Notes: generated from the sequence alone by a model not told the origin. A DNA stretch of 64,000 nucleotides from SHLQ01 sp964610745 (GCA_964610745.1 CAZSYL010000002.1:51626-115625); one strand, 5' to 3'. Counted from the stretch's first letter, positions 7,748-16,718 are shown. Numbers and translations: made by a program.

Positions 7748-8556
7748 ATCGCCCGTCGACGAACGCTCCACCCAAGGTCCCAACCTTGCACACCTTCGCG
7801 CCGCGTCTGCTGATCTGGTCGATGATCGCGCTTTTGGTCGGGCCGTTCCTTCTGCTCCCGATCCGGATTTTTGCCGATGAGTGGCGAGCGCCGAATATCA
7901 TCCCTCAGCGATTTGGTCTTCGTGGAATCAACCGTGTTCTGCAAGACGGCCAGCTCGTCGACGCGGTCACGAACTCGATAATCGTCGCCTCGGCGGCAGC
8001 GATCATCGGTGTGCTCGTCGCCTGGCCGGCAGCTCGATCCCTCGCAGCATTGAATGCGGCTCGGACAGCCTGGTTGGCAATCTTGCTACCGCTGCTCTTG
8101 CCACCACTCGTCGTCGGCGAAGGACTCCGGGTCTGGTTCCTTCGTGTTGGCCTCGCCGACTCACTGGCAGGCCTAGTGCTCGCGCACCTGGTCTTTGTGC
8201 TCCCCTACTGCATTCTGATCCTGGCCCCGGGCTTTACCCCCGAACTCCTCCGACGTGAGTCGGCTGCGATGGTCCTAACGGGAAACTTGTCTCAGCGGTT
8301 CTTCTCGGTGACGCTGCCCGCCCTGCGACGCCAGCTTGCACTAGCACTCGCACTCGGCTTCACGATCTCGTGGGCCCAGTACGGCACCAGCCTCGGCGTT
8401 GGGGGCGGCGTCCCCATGCTCCCGTTGTTGCTCGTGCCGTTCATCCGCTCAGACCCGCAGGTTGCAGCGGTGCTCGATGTCATCTTGATCGTTCCACCAC
8501 TCGTTGCCCTCGCGCTCTCCCAGAGCCGACGAGCCCAACAGTCGCTCCCGATCTAA
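7744..8556 (+). CDS. ABC transporter permease, YnjC C-terminal-half-like
   Basis: 270-residue permease with about six membrane segments and an EAA-type loop (LLRRESAAMVLTGNLSQRFF) near residue 180. I chose GTG at 7744 over an in-frame ATG at 7708 because GAGGAG lies 7 bases before it and it gives the tight GTGA overlap with the previous permease. Together with that gene it forms the heterodimeric membrane part of the YnjB-linked importer. The stop overlaps the stop of the convergent TVP38 gene by four bases. Confidence 0.85.
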   Translation: MNRPSTNAPPKVPTLHTFAPRLLIWSMIALLVGPFLLLPIRIFADEWRAPNIIPQRFGLRGINRVLQDGQLVDAVTNSIIVASAAAIIGVLVAWPAARSLAALNAARTAWLAILLPLLLPPLVVGEGLRVWFLRVGLADSLAGLVLAHLVFVLPYCILILAPGFTPELLRRESAAMVLTGNLSQRFFSVTLPALRRQLALALALGFTISWAQYGTSLGVGGGVPMLPLLLVPFIRSDPQVAAVLDVILIVPPLVALALSQSRRAQQSLPI

Positions 8557-9224
8557 GCCACGTCTTTGGCGCCGGCCTTTCGTGAGGCGGTGAACTTCCG
8601 AGCGACGAGCGTGCTGATGATGATGACCACGATCAGGGCAATAGACGCAAAAACGAACGACGAGCTCGACATATCGTCAGAACTTGCGGCCACAAAGGTC
8701 GCGAGCGCAGTGCCGGGCGTGATGCCGATCGCCGATGCCGCGATGTATCTGCTCGGCCGGACCGACGTCAGCCCCGCCGCGTAGTTCAATCCGTTGAACG
8801 GGACAATCGGCATCAAACGAAGGATCAGGATCGATAAGAAGTCGTTGTCCATCAGCCAGCCGTCGATCGAGGTCAACCGTTCGCCGAGCAGTTCGTTCAT
8901 CCCCTCCTTGCCAACAGCGCGCGACACGAAGAACGCAATGATTGCGCCGACGAGCGCAGAGACGAGCGCGACCGGGAAACCCACGGCAAAACCCAGGACA
9001 GCTCCGGACGTGAGCGTACCTATCGTGCCGGGCACCATGAGCACGACACCCACGATGTAGACCGCCATAAAGGCAGCGACTCCCCACCGGCTGTCGGCGG
9101 CACTCTCGAGCAAATCTCCCACACCCTCGGTGCCCATCACCGCAATCGCCACCGCCGCGCTAATCAGCACGACTGCCAGCACGATCAACCGGATCAACGC
9201 AAGCGAAAGTTGGGGACGTCTCAT
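8553..9224 (-). CDS. TVP38/TMEM64 family membrane protein (YdjZ-like)
   Basis: 223-residue protein of the SNARE-associated/DedA-related superfamily. It has an N-terminal membrane helix, the family core VPGTIGTLTSGAVLGFAVG near residue 60, the LxxRLMPIVPFNGLNYAAG motif near 140, and C-terminal helices. Members are thought to act in lipid scrambling or transport, but the role of bacterial YdjX/YdjZ proteins is not settled. E. coli ydjX and ydjZ lie next to ynjABCDEF, and this one is next to YnjB/C/F-like genes, so the association looks ancient. It is convergent with the permease. Confidence 0.88.
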   Translation of the reverse strand: MRRPQLSLALIRLIVLAVVLISAAVAIAVMGTEGVGDLLESAADSRWGVAAFMAVYIVGVVLMVPGTIGTLTSGAVLGFAVGFPVALVSALVGAIIAFFVSRAVGKEGMNELLGERLTSIDGWLMDNDFLSILILRLMPIVPFNGLNYAAGLTSVRPSRYIAASAIGITPGTALATFVAASSDDMSSSSFVFASIALIVVIIISTLVARKFTASRKAGAKDVA

Positions 9225-9333
9225 AAGCTCATCACTCGTGGGAATGTTAGAGCGGTCACGACGGGCTTCCCCTTACCAGGAACCACTCATCTCGCCGATC
9301 GCCGGCGCGTCTCGACCCCCCAGAAAGTTCTCG

Positions 9334-10770
9334 ATGACTCTCATGCAGCGGATTCGTGCGTTCGAAGAGCGCACTCGGCCAGTCGACCCCGTTGCGAAGG
9401 CGGCACTCGCTCGACGTTGGGCGACACTGCCAGAACGCAACCAGGTCCCGGGACAGATGCTCGGGAGAAAGACCACCGGATGCGAGGCAACTCATGGGGT
9501 TTTTCCGAAGTGCAACTTCGCATGTAAGCCCTGCTATCACTCCGCCGATGCCAACAAGGTCCGAGTCGATGGGCCCCATACGCTCCAGCACGTCAAACGC
9601 CAGATGAAGTATCTGTCGTCTCAACGCGGCTGGGGAACGTACGCCCAGCTCATCGGTGGCGAGGTCAGCCTGCTCGAAGCTGACGACCATGCGGCTGCAA
9701 TCGAGACCATGCGCTCCCACGGGCGAATCCCGATGAGCTTCACCCATGGTGACTTCGACTACGACTACCTCCGTGCCATCGCACTCGACGAAAAGGGCGA
9801 ACCTCGCTTTCCCCACCTGTCCTTCGCTGCCCACTTCGACATCACAATGGTGGGCCGAAAAGGCATCAAGAAGCCACAGTCCGAACAAGAGCTTCACGAG
9901 TACCGAGCTCGCTTTTGTGCGATGTTCGATCGTCTCGAAGCCGAGCACGGCATTACTCACTACCTCGCTCACAACATGACGGTCACGCCGCAAAATATCG
10001 ACGATGTTGCCGATGTTGTTCAGACCTGCCATGCCCAAGGATGGCGGATGTTCTCGTTTCAACCGGCTGCCTACATCGGCAATGAGTCGCGTTGGGCCGA
10101 GGGTTACCGCGAGCTCACCTCGGACGTTGTTTGGGGCGAGATCGAACGCGGTGCAGGTACGACCCTGGGTTACAACGCAATGCAGGTCGGAGATACCCGA
10201 TGCAACCGCGTGACCTGGGGTGCATACCTGGGTGATCGCTACGTGCCATTGCTCGACGACGACGAGCCACTCGATCATCAAATGGTGGCCTCGTGGTACG
10301 AAGCCTTTCCCGGCAACTTCATCCTGCGCGATCGTGGCGATTCTGCAGTTCGAATCCTTCGTTGTCTGGCGAGCAATCCAGGTGTTGTTCCAGAGATGGC
10401 GCAATGGGCACGTCGATTTGCTGACCGAGCTGGTGGGATGAAACAGCGTTGGTGGGAAGCATCGGCCACCACCTTCGTCATGCACCAGTTCATTGACGCT
10501 GCCGATACAGCAGCGGGATGGAAGCACATCCAAGACGGCACTCGAGCCACCGACGAACGCATTCTCGAAGCGCAGGAACGACTCGAGGCTTGCGCGTACA
10601 CAATGGGCCATCCCGACACCGATCAGCTCATCCCGGCGTGCGTCCAACACGGCATCCTCGACCCGATCGAGAACCGGGAGCTTGTCACACTGCTACCGCT
10701 ACCCAAACCACGGCGTGATGCCGCCTTGAGCACCGCTCCCACCGCAAAGCAGCCGCTAACAACGAACTAG
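9334..10770 (+). CDS. Radical SAM enzyme of unknown function
   Basis: 478-residue protein. The [4Fe-4S] cluster motif CNFACKPC (CxxxCxxC) is near residue 65, followed by YHSADANKVRVDG. A Gly-rich strand YAQLIGGEVSLLEADDHAAA fits the SAM-binding GGE motif. After the barrel, MFSFQPAAYIGNE and a long C-terminal domain (about 200 residues) do not match a SPASM cluster domain that I can see. The ATG at 9334 is chosen because upstream codons in the same frame overlap the divergent TVP38 gene and look non-coding; Met5 (9346) is an alternative. The family is not one I can name. Context ties it to the ynj-like cluster. Confidence 0.85.
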   Translation: MTLMQRIRAFEERTRPVDPVAKAALARRWATLPERNQVPGQMLGRKTTGCEATHGVFPKCNFACKPCYHSADANKVRVDGPHTLQHVKRQMKYLSSQRGWGTYAQLIGGEVSLLEADDHAAAIETMRSHGRIPMSFTHGDFDYDYLRAIALDEKGEPRFPHLSFAAHFDITMVGRKGIKKPQSEQELHEYRARFCAMFDRLEAEHGITHYLAHNMTVTPQNIDDVADVVQTCHAQGWRMFSFQPAAYIGNESRWAEGYRELTSDVVWGEIERGAGTTLGYNAMQVGDTRCNRVTWGAYLGDRYVPLLDDDEPLDHQMVASWYEAFPGNFILRDRGDSAVRILRCLASNPGVVPEMAQWARRFADRAGGMKQRWWEASATTFVMHQFIDAADTAAGWKHIQDGTRATDERILEAQERLEACAYTMGHPDTDQLIPACVQHGILDPIENRELVTLLPLPKPRRDAALSTAPTAKQPLTTN

Positions 10771-10890
10771 TTGCGTTTTTCTGTATCGGGTCCGGACCGA
10801 TATCGACCCCGGCCAGATGACCTAAGTTGTTAATCTTTTTGGCCTAGAAATGACTAAAGTTGGTCACCTTTCAGACCCGATGCTGTTTAT

Positions 10891-11307
10891 GTGATCAAGA
10901 CCAACGTAAAGACACTTCTCATGCCCGAAGAGATCGATGCAGAGCTCTCCGCTGTTCTGTACCGAGATCGATGTAGCGAGCTTCTCCGGTTCTTTTTTCG
11001 CCGAACTCGCAACCCTGAGACAAGTGCTGCGTTGCTGGCACAAACCTTCGCCACAGCTGCTCAGATTCGTTTGAAGAAGAAGGACGAGAAGTCCGCTGAC
11101 GACCAGGACTGGCTCACGAGCATCGCGACGCTCGAACTGGTTCACTACTTCCGCTCTGGCGTTGTATCAGACAAGGCCGTACGGACCTTGGGCATGACAA
11201 TTCCGCCACTGTCAGGGGCCGAGCTTGAACAACTCGAGGCGGATATGGGACCGGCGAACGTTGTGCAGCCGAAGCGGTCTGAACCCGAAGTCGTCGTCCT
11301 CGACTAG
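10891..11307 (+). CDS. Sigma factor region 2-like protein without region 4
   Basis: 138-residue protein. Residues 25-110 look like ECF sigma factor region 2: RCSELLRFFFRRTRNPETSA, then LLAQTFATAAQ, DDQDWLTSIATLELVHYFR, and a GVVSDKAVRTLGM segment like those that follow region 2.4. There is no helix-turn-helix region 4; the protein ends soon after in KRSEPEVVVLD. It may be a decayed sigma factor or a small regulator. GTG at 10891 or ATG at 10921 could be the start, neither with a clear ribosome-binding site. It is 75 bases upstream of coaA in the same direction. Confidence 0.6.
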   Translation: MIKTNVKTLLMPEEIDAELSAVLYRDRCSELLRFFFRRTRNPETSAALLAQTFATAAQIRLKKKDEKSADDQDWLTSIATLELVHYFRSGVVSDKAVRTLGMTIPPLSGAELEQLEADMGPANVVQPKRSEPEVVVLD

Positions 11308-11381
11308 CACCGCGAGATCACCAACCTCTCGTCCAAGCGGCGAACAGCTCGCCGGACATCAATTTCTACTCCGCTGGCTAC

Positions 11382-12332
11382 GTGACCCAGCTGGCGTTGC
11401 ACCAAAGTATGGGCGTGGATCGCCGATTCGAAGAGTTCAGCCGACCCGAATGGGCAGCCCTACGTGCTTCAACCCCCCTCACTCTCAACGATGCGGATAT
11501 AGACCGGATCAGGGGAATCCACGAGCAACTCGATTTCGACGAGATCGAAGAGGTTTACCTGCCGCTGTCACGGCTGCTGAATCTGCACATCACCAAGACC
11601 CAGCAGCTCGCAACCGTCGCCGACACTTTTCTCGGCACCGATGCAGCTCCCGTGCCCTACATCATTGGACTGGGCGGAAGCGTTGCGGTCGGCAAAAGCA
11701 CCACGGCACGTCTTCTCCAATCGCTTCTGTCGAATTGGTCGGATCACCCAAGTGTCGGGCTGCTAACGACCGATGGGTATCTCTATTCGAACGAGGAGCT
11801 TGCTGAAGCAGACCTGATGGAGCGCAAGGGTTTTCCCGAAAGCTACGACACCGCAGCGCTCATCGAAACCCTGCAGGCAGTGAAGTCGGGCCAGGCCGTG
11901 GTGAAGACGCCCGTGTACTCCCACCTCGGATACGACATCGTCAAGGACACATTCGAAGAGATCCGCCAACCCGATGTGCTGATCGTCGAGGGCCTCAACG
12001 TGCTCCAGGCAAACCCGAGTTCATCAAACCTGTTCGTGTCGGATTTCTTCGACTTCTCGATCTATGTCGATGCCGAGGAAGCGCTCATCGAACAGTGGTA
12101 CATCGATCGGTTCCTCGTCTTTCGCGAGTCGGTCTTCTCAAACCCGAAGTCGTACTTTCGCCACTACGCCGACCTCGATACCGCCGAGGCAACGGCGGTC
12201 GCTTCGGGCATCTGGGATCGAATCAACGCGCCCAACCTGCGATCGAATATCGCTCCGACCCGAACCCGAGCCCAGTGCATATTGACCAAGGGCGAGAACC
12301 ATCGTGTGGTTAAGGTCTCGCTCCAGAAATAG
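11382..12332 (+). CDS. coaA: Type I pantothenate kinase
   Basis: 316-residue kinase that phosphorylates pantothenate, the first and usually rate-limiting step of coenzyme A synthesis. It matches mycobacterial CoaA closely: FSRPEWAALRASTPL, VEEVYLPLSRLL-type region, P-loop GLGGSVAVGKSTTARLLQ near residue 100, LLTTDGYLYSNEEL, RKGFPESYD, TPVYSHLGYDIV and IVEGLNVLQ. GTG 11382 or ATG 11409 may start translation, both before the conserved part. The 3' end overlaps the convergent holB by 23 bases. Confidence 0.95.
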   Translation: MTQLALHQSMGVDRRFEEFSRPEWAALRASTPLTLNDADIDRIRGIHEQLDFDEIEEVYLPLSRLLNLHITKTQQLATVADTFLGTDAAPVPYIIGLGGSVAVGKSTTARLLQSLLSNWSDHPSVGLLTTDGYLYSNEELAEADLMERKGFPESYDTAALIETLQAVKSGQAVVKTPVYSHLGYDIVKDTFEEIRQPDVLIVEGLNVLQANPSSSNLFVSDFFDFSIYVDAEEALIEQWYIDRFLVFRESVFSNPKSYFRHYADLDTAEATAVASGIWDRINAPNLRSNIAPTRTRAQCILTKGENHRVVKVSLQK

Positions 12333-13386
12333 CCGGTAGTTGCATAAGGGTGTTCGTCAGCCAAAGCTCTTCGCTTGGATTGCGACCGAGCGCCATCGTC
12401 GCATCTCGTAAGACAGAAAACGCGGCGACAGTACTTTCGTTAGAAGCTGCGACTTCCGCACCACGAGTGCTCGCGTCCAAACTCTCTCGGTAACGATGGG
12501 CCAGCGTGGCTAAACCCATCCGCCACTCGTCAGTGCGATGCAGTCGTGCTTCGCGCTTGTGTCGCGCCTCCATCGACTTTCGTCCCGAGCCGCGCGCTCC
12601 TGTCAGCTCCTCGGTCTCGTTCATTGCCTCGCTCTCTTCGGCATGCAACTCATCGAGCGGCTGCTGGGCGGCATCTACAACGGCCACCAGTTCCTTCACG
12701 ATCTCGCTGACGGAAAACCCACTACCGTCCAGGCGTCCAGGAATCGACCACCACAAGTCGCGTCGTTCGGCGAAGGCTGGATCACTGATCAACAGCTCGG
12801 CACGGTTGACATCACCGCAGGCGCCACGAGCAGTGATGGCTGCGCGCTCCGAGCTGATACCACGTTCGACGAGAGCCGCTTCGATCGACGATTCCGATAC
12901 TGCTGGAAAGTCGATCGTGACCGATCGCGATGCGATGGTGATGTGTTCGGGCGGCACCTGTTCGGCGAGCAGAATGAACATGGTCGATGCGGGAGGTTCT
13001 TCGATCGTCTTGAGCAAGTTCGCGGCCACTCTCCCGTCGGCATCGTGAAACCGATCGAGAATAAGCACCTTGCGTCCAGCCTCGGTCGGTGACCTGGATG
13101 CCTCGACGATTACCGCTTCGGCCTCCTCCATCAAAAACGCGTTGCCGGCAGGTTCGAAAATCAGGACGTCCGGATGTTCTTCACGGACGGCGAGGGCACG
13201 GTTGCGTTCACGGTCTTCGCCCGCTCCGACGAGCTCTCCTGCCATTCGCACCGCCGCTCGACGCTTGCCAGAGCCCCGAGGACCGAGAAACAGGTAGGCG
13301 TGCACCGGTCTCGATATCGCCGCACGAAGCTGCGCCACTGCACTGGGCTGCCCAATCACATCGGCGAAGGGGTCCTCTTCGGTCAT
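12310..13386 (-). CDS. holB: DNA polymerase III subunit delta'
   Basis: 358-residue AAA+ clamp-loader subunit. It starts DPFADVIGQPSAVAQLRAAI, has a Walker A-like GPRGSGKRR near residue 35, a Walker B region with RKVLILDRFHDADGRVAANL, and the sensor segment LLKTIEEPPASTMFILLAEQ then ITIASRS, all typical of delta'/RuvB-like AAA+ proteins. The usual zinc-binding Cys cluster of gamma/delta' is absent (family variation). The ATG overlaps the tmk stop by four bases, an arrangement widespread in actinobacteria. Confidence 0.92.
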   Translation of the reverse strand: MTEEDPFADVIGQPSAVAQLRAAISRPVHAYLFLGPRGSGKRRAAVRMAGELVGAGEDRERNRALAVREEHPDVLIFEPAGNAFLMEEAEAVIVEASRSPTEAGRKVLILDRFHDADGRVAANLLKTIEEPPASTMFILLAEQVPPEHITIASRSVTIDFPAVSESSIEAALVERGISSERAAITARGACGDVNRAELLISDPAFAERRDLWWSIPGRLDGSGFSVSEIVKELVAVVDAAQQPLDELHAEESEAMNETEELTGARGSGRKSMEARHKREARLHRTDEWRMGLATLAHRYRESLDASTRGAEVAASNESTVAAFSVLRDATMALGRNPSEELWLTNTLMQLPAISGARP

Positions 13387-14012
13387 TGTTCGCCGATACG
13401 ACCAACGACCGCCTGGTGCACCCGCTCCGCGACTTCATCAACCTCGCCGTTCGCGTCGACGATAATCCAACGCGCTGGGGCGGCCGCAGCAAATCTTCGG
13501 TACGTATCGACGACCTGGCGCCCAAGCGCTACACCCGCCTCTTCGATTCGGTCGAGGTCGTCACCCAGGCGCCCTCGCGCCGCTGTTGGGTCGGCATCGA
13601 GCAGGATCGTCAGGTCGGGTTCGAGACCACCGGTAGCGAAGGCATTGAGCTCAGCGATGATCTCTACTCCGAGGTTCCGTCCCACGCCCTGATACGCAAG
13701 TGATGAAGCCACGTACCGATCCGACACGACGTCGCGGCCTGCCATCAGATCAGGAAGGATTCGTTCTTCCACGTGTTGAGCGCGTGCGGCCGCCATCAGC
13801 AGCGCCTCGGTTCGGTTGGTCAATTCGGGATTCGCCGGATTGAGCACAAGTTCGCGAATCTTCGAGCCGATCGGTGTGCCACCTGGTTCGTGTGTCAGAA
13901 CTGCATCGAGCGACTCGGCTAGACGAGCTGCCTGAGTCGACTTTCCTGAGCCGTCCCCGCCCTCGAAGGCAATGAATCGTCCTCGTTTTGCCGCAGTGTC
14001 TTGAAAGTCCAT
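13383..14012 (-). CDS. tmk: Thymidylate kinase
   Basis: 209-residue dTMP kinase, making dTDP for DNA synthesis. P-loop FEGGDGSGKSTQAARLAE is near residue 16, the DR(Y/H) motif is in VVSDRYVASSLAYQG, and THEPGGTPIG and LLDADPTAARGR are typical. The length is normal. It is the first gene of a tmk-holB pair; a divergent gene starts 53 bases upstream. Confidence 0.96.
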   Translation of the reverse strand: MDFQDTAAKRGRFIAFEGGDGSGKSTQAARLAESLDAVLTHEPGGTPIGSKIRELVLNPANPELTNRTEALLMAAARAQHVEERILPDLMAGRDVVSDRYVASSLAYQGVGRNLGVEIIAELNAFATGGLEPDLTILLDADPTAARGRLGDDLDRIEEAGVALGRQVVDTYRRFAAAAPARWIIVDANGEVDEVAERVHQAVVGRIGEQ

Positions 14013-14065
14013 CGAGGCTTCAGGCTATCGGCGCGACAACGACGACGCGGGTACGATAGCTAGGT

Positions 14066-15196
14066 ATGTCGATCGACTCTGCGGAAAGCGACGGCGCTGA
14101 TGTGTCGTCTGCAGGAACCTTTTCCAGTGACGAAACGGCCGCGCGTGATTTCGATCTGATCGGCGGCCTAGTCCGTCGGGCGATGGTGCTCGCAACCGTC
14201 GTCCTCGTCTTGTCATTCTTCGCACCACAACTCATCGATCGCCTACTCGAGGTCCTGAGCAGCGCTGAACGTCTACGAACGATCGAACCGTGGTGGTTGG
14301 TCGCGATGGTCGTAGCCGAGATCGCCAGCTTCGCATCGCTGTGGTGGCTGATCAGAATACTGCTGCCCAAAGTGTCCTGGTTCGTGGCAGCGACCAGCCA
14401 GCTCACCTCGAACTCGGTCAGCCGGATCGTACCGGGCGGCGGTGGTCCCGCCGCTGGTGGCGCCGCGCTCTACCGCATGCTCTCCGCGAGCGGTGTAAGC
14501 CCCAGGCAGGCTGCTGGCGCGCTGGCAGCAACGTCGGTCCTGTCCACCGCGGCGCTCGCGGCCATTCCTGGTATTGGATTCACGATTGCGCTGTTCGGCG
14601 CTCCGATCCCCGAAGGCATTTCTCCAATCGCGATCGCCTCGGCCGTTCTGTGTGCACTGGTTCTCGGCGTGGGTTACGTCGCACTACGTCAGACCCGTCC
14701 ACTCCTGGTCACCGGCGCCATTATCAACCGCATCCTCACGCTCGCGGGACGGATCTTCCGCAAGGACTGGGGTGTCGAACCAACGACACTCGTCGTCGAG
14801 CGCGACCGACTCGCTGAACTCCTCGGCAAGCGCTGGCCTCAGGCGACCGCCGCCAGTGCATTGAACTGGACCTTTGACTATCTGGTTCTTGTGTTCGCTC
14901 TCTATGCCGTTGGAGCTGAACCTCGACTCAGTCTGGTCATGGTGGCCTATGCGTCGGGAGCGGTTCTCTCGATGATTTCACTCACTCCGGGCGGCTTCGG
15001 ATTTGTCGAAGTTGGACTGACCGGGGTGCTCACGCTGTCGGGAATCCCGAGCGATGCTGCTGCTGTGGCAGTTCTCGCCTATCGAGGCGTGTCGTTGTGG
15101 TTCCCGATCGCCAGTGGTCTGTTCGCCTGGATTGCATTCAGGCGCAGATATTCGCGAACGTCTGTCAACCAGCGCTCGCCGATCCAACCCATCTGA
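14066..15196 (+). CDS. Flippase-like membrane protein (LPG synthase TM-domain family)
   Basis: 376-residue integral membrane protein with an N-terminal cytoplasmic stretch of about 30 residues and seven to eight hydrophobic segments. The family signatures are VSRIVPGGGGPAAGGAALYR near residue 125 and MISLTPGGFGFVEVGLTG near residue 305, found in the membrane domain shared by MprF and UPF0104/AglD-type proteins. The catalytic soluble domain of MprF is absent. It probably moves or handles a lipid or lipid-linked sugar. It is divergent from tmk and convergent with the Pro/Ala-rich gene. Confidence 0.82.
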   Translation: MSIDSAESDGADVSSAGTFSSDETAARDFDLIGGLVRRAMVLATVVLVLSFFAPQLIDRLLEVLSSAERLRTIEPWWLVAMVVAEIASFASLWWLIRILLPKVSWFVAATSQLTSNSVSRIVPGGGGPAAGGAALYRMLSASGVSPRQAAGALAATSVLSTAALAAIPGIGFTIALFGAPIPEGISPIAIASAVLCALVLGVGYVALRQTRPLLVTGAIINRILTLAGRIFRKDWGVEPTTLVVERDRLAELLGKRWPQATAASALNWTFDYLVLVFALYAVGAEPRLSLVMVAYASGAVLSMISLTPGGFGFVEVGLTGVLTLSGIPSDAAAVAVLAYRGVSLWFPIASGLFAWIAFRRRYSRTSVNQRSPIQPI

Positions 15197-15216
15197 GTCG
15201 AGCCGGACGGAGCGTC

Positions 15217-16602
15217 TTAGCCGAGGAAATTGCTGAAGCTTGAGCGGATGTTCTCGATGAGCTCGGTGTTGTTGAGCTGAAGCACCGCCAAGGCAATCAA
15301 CCCGACAACGATCGCAGCCATGATCAGGCGACGACTCGACAACGAATCCGACGGCATCGGTGCTCGCTGCTCGGTTTCAGGAACCTCAACACTGAGCTCC
15401 GGTATGTCACTGACGGCAGTAGCGGCCGCTGGATTCGGCTCCGCCTCTGCTGCTGGCTTCATTCCCGGGAAGGCCACGCCGTGGCTGTTCTTTTCTTCGA
15501 AGACCGCTGCGTCGAGCACCTCAGGTTTCGTATCTTTGATGTCCAGCGGATTGGCAAGCAGACCGGACGGATCGGAAAAAACGGTCTCCTTAGTCAGTAC
15601 TGCCGGTTCCTCGGCGATCGGCTCAGGTTCGACGGGGACGTCCACCACATCGGTGTTCTCGCGCGAAATACGCTCGATGCTCTCCATGTCGACGCCGGCA
15701 ATGGTCGTGGGCACGTCATTGTTGTCAAGGTCAGCAAAGTAGTCGACCGGTTGGTCTGCCCGTGCAACAACGACCGGCTCTTCCACGCCTGTATCGATTA
15801 GAGTCGGAGGCTCCGACGTCGCAACGACCTCTTCAATTTGTGTCTGTGGTGGTGTTGGAGCCGGAGGGTTAGCGGCTGCTGGAAGAGCTTCGGACGAAGC
15901 TGGGCGGTTCGCAGCAGCTGGAAGCGTTGGCGCTGGGGCTGGAGGAAGAGTTGGCGCAGGAGCTGGCGGAGCTGAAGCGGCTTGAGGCGTCGCCTGCCCG
16001 ACCTCAATTTCGACGGGCTGAAGGACATGAGCAGGTGCTGGGCGACCGGCATCGAACCCGGTGTCGACAGCTACCTCTCCGTTGCTGAACAACCCTCGGC
16101 GCTCCGTATCGGTTTTCTCGGTGTTCTCGACCTTGACGTGTTCGGCTGGAGAGGCTGCGGCCGCTCCCGCTTGGGTTTCGTGGTTCTCAGCAATGTCACC
16201 GAATAAGCCAGAGCTAGAGACGACTGGCGCGGGATCGTGAATCGGCACCACCGGCGCAGGTGCCGACAAGCTTGGAGGCTGGGGCGTCGGCGGTGCCAGC
16301 TCCTCGGCTGGGTCGAGCAGCGCATGACGGGGGGTCTTGGCTGGTTCGGCCAATGGTGCAGGCTCGGGTTCTTCCACCAACTTGAGAGGCGTCGGTGCAA
16401 CGGCTGCTTGCTCGGCCACAGGTGTGTCCACATCTGCGGCTCCGTCGGGAGCCGTGGGCACGCTGTACAGCGCCGGAGGTGTCTCGTTCGACCTGATCTG
16501 GGCCGCACGTGCGCCGAGACCATCGAGTCGATTGAGAATCGAGTCGAGGTTCGATCCGCCATCGTCCACGTTGTCTTCAGGAATAGCTCTGTGCTCAGCC
16601 AT
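15217..16602 (-). CDS. Pro/Ala/Glu-rich tail-anchored hypothetical protein
   Basis: 461 residues. The N-terminus has a short conserved-looking segment (NLDSILNRLDGLGARAAQI); the middle 380 residues are low complexity, rich in Pro, Ala, Glu and Val, with no predicted fold. A single hydrophobic helix (LIMAAIVVGLIALAVLQL) near residue 435 is followed by about 20 residues, so the protein is probably C-terminally anchored with the disordered region in the cytoplasm. ATG at 16602 is preferred to an in-frame TTG six bases earlier. No function is assigned. It lies directly downstream of topA on the same strand. Confidence 0.75.
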   Translation of the reverse strand: MAEHRAIPEDNVDDGGSNLDSILNRLDGLGARAAQIRSNETPPALYSVPTAPDGAADVDTPVAEQAAVAPTPLKLVEEPEPAPLAEPAKTPRHALLDPAEELAPPTPQPPSLSAPAPVVPIHDPAPVVSSSGLFGDIAENHETQAGAAAASPAEHVKVENTEKTDTERRGLFSNGEVAVDTGFDAGRPAPAHVLQPVEIEVGQATPQAASAPPAPAPTLPPAPAPTLPAAANRPASSEALPAAANPPAPTPPQTQIEEVVATSEPPTLIDTGVEEPVVVARADQPVDYFADLDNNDVPTTIAGVDMESIERISRENTDVVDVPVEPEPIAEEPAVLTKETVFSDPSGLLANPLDIKDTKPEVLDAAVFEEKNSHGVAFPGMKPAAEAEPNPAAATAVSDIPELSVEVPETEQRAPMPSDSLSSRRLIMAAIVVGLIALAVLQLNNTELIENIRSSFSNFLG

Positions 16603-16718
16603 ACTCAAATATTCGGCAGATTTCGCCCCATCTGGAGCAAAAACTGTGGGCCAGATGACTCACCGTGTCCCATTTCGACTCTGCCGCAAGGCCCCGAAAG
16701 GCCACGCCTGCGTGTGGG

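Noticed and set aside
10345..10365. TTCGAATCC, which resembles a tRNA T-loop
   Set aside because: It lies inside the radical SAM gene and no cloverleaf can be drawn around it.
9256..10650. 464-codon open frame on the minus strand opposite the radical SAM gene
   Set aside because: It is a mirror of a well-supported gene with a clear CxxxCxxC motif; the antisense translation has no domain or signal, and long antisense frames are common in GC-rich actinobacterial DNA.
12310..12332. Overlap of coaA and holB 3' ends as an antisense regulatory feature
   Set aside because: A 23-base convergent overlap is ordinary in compact genomes and shows no structure.
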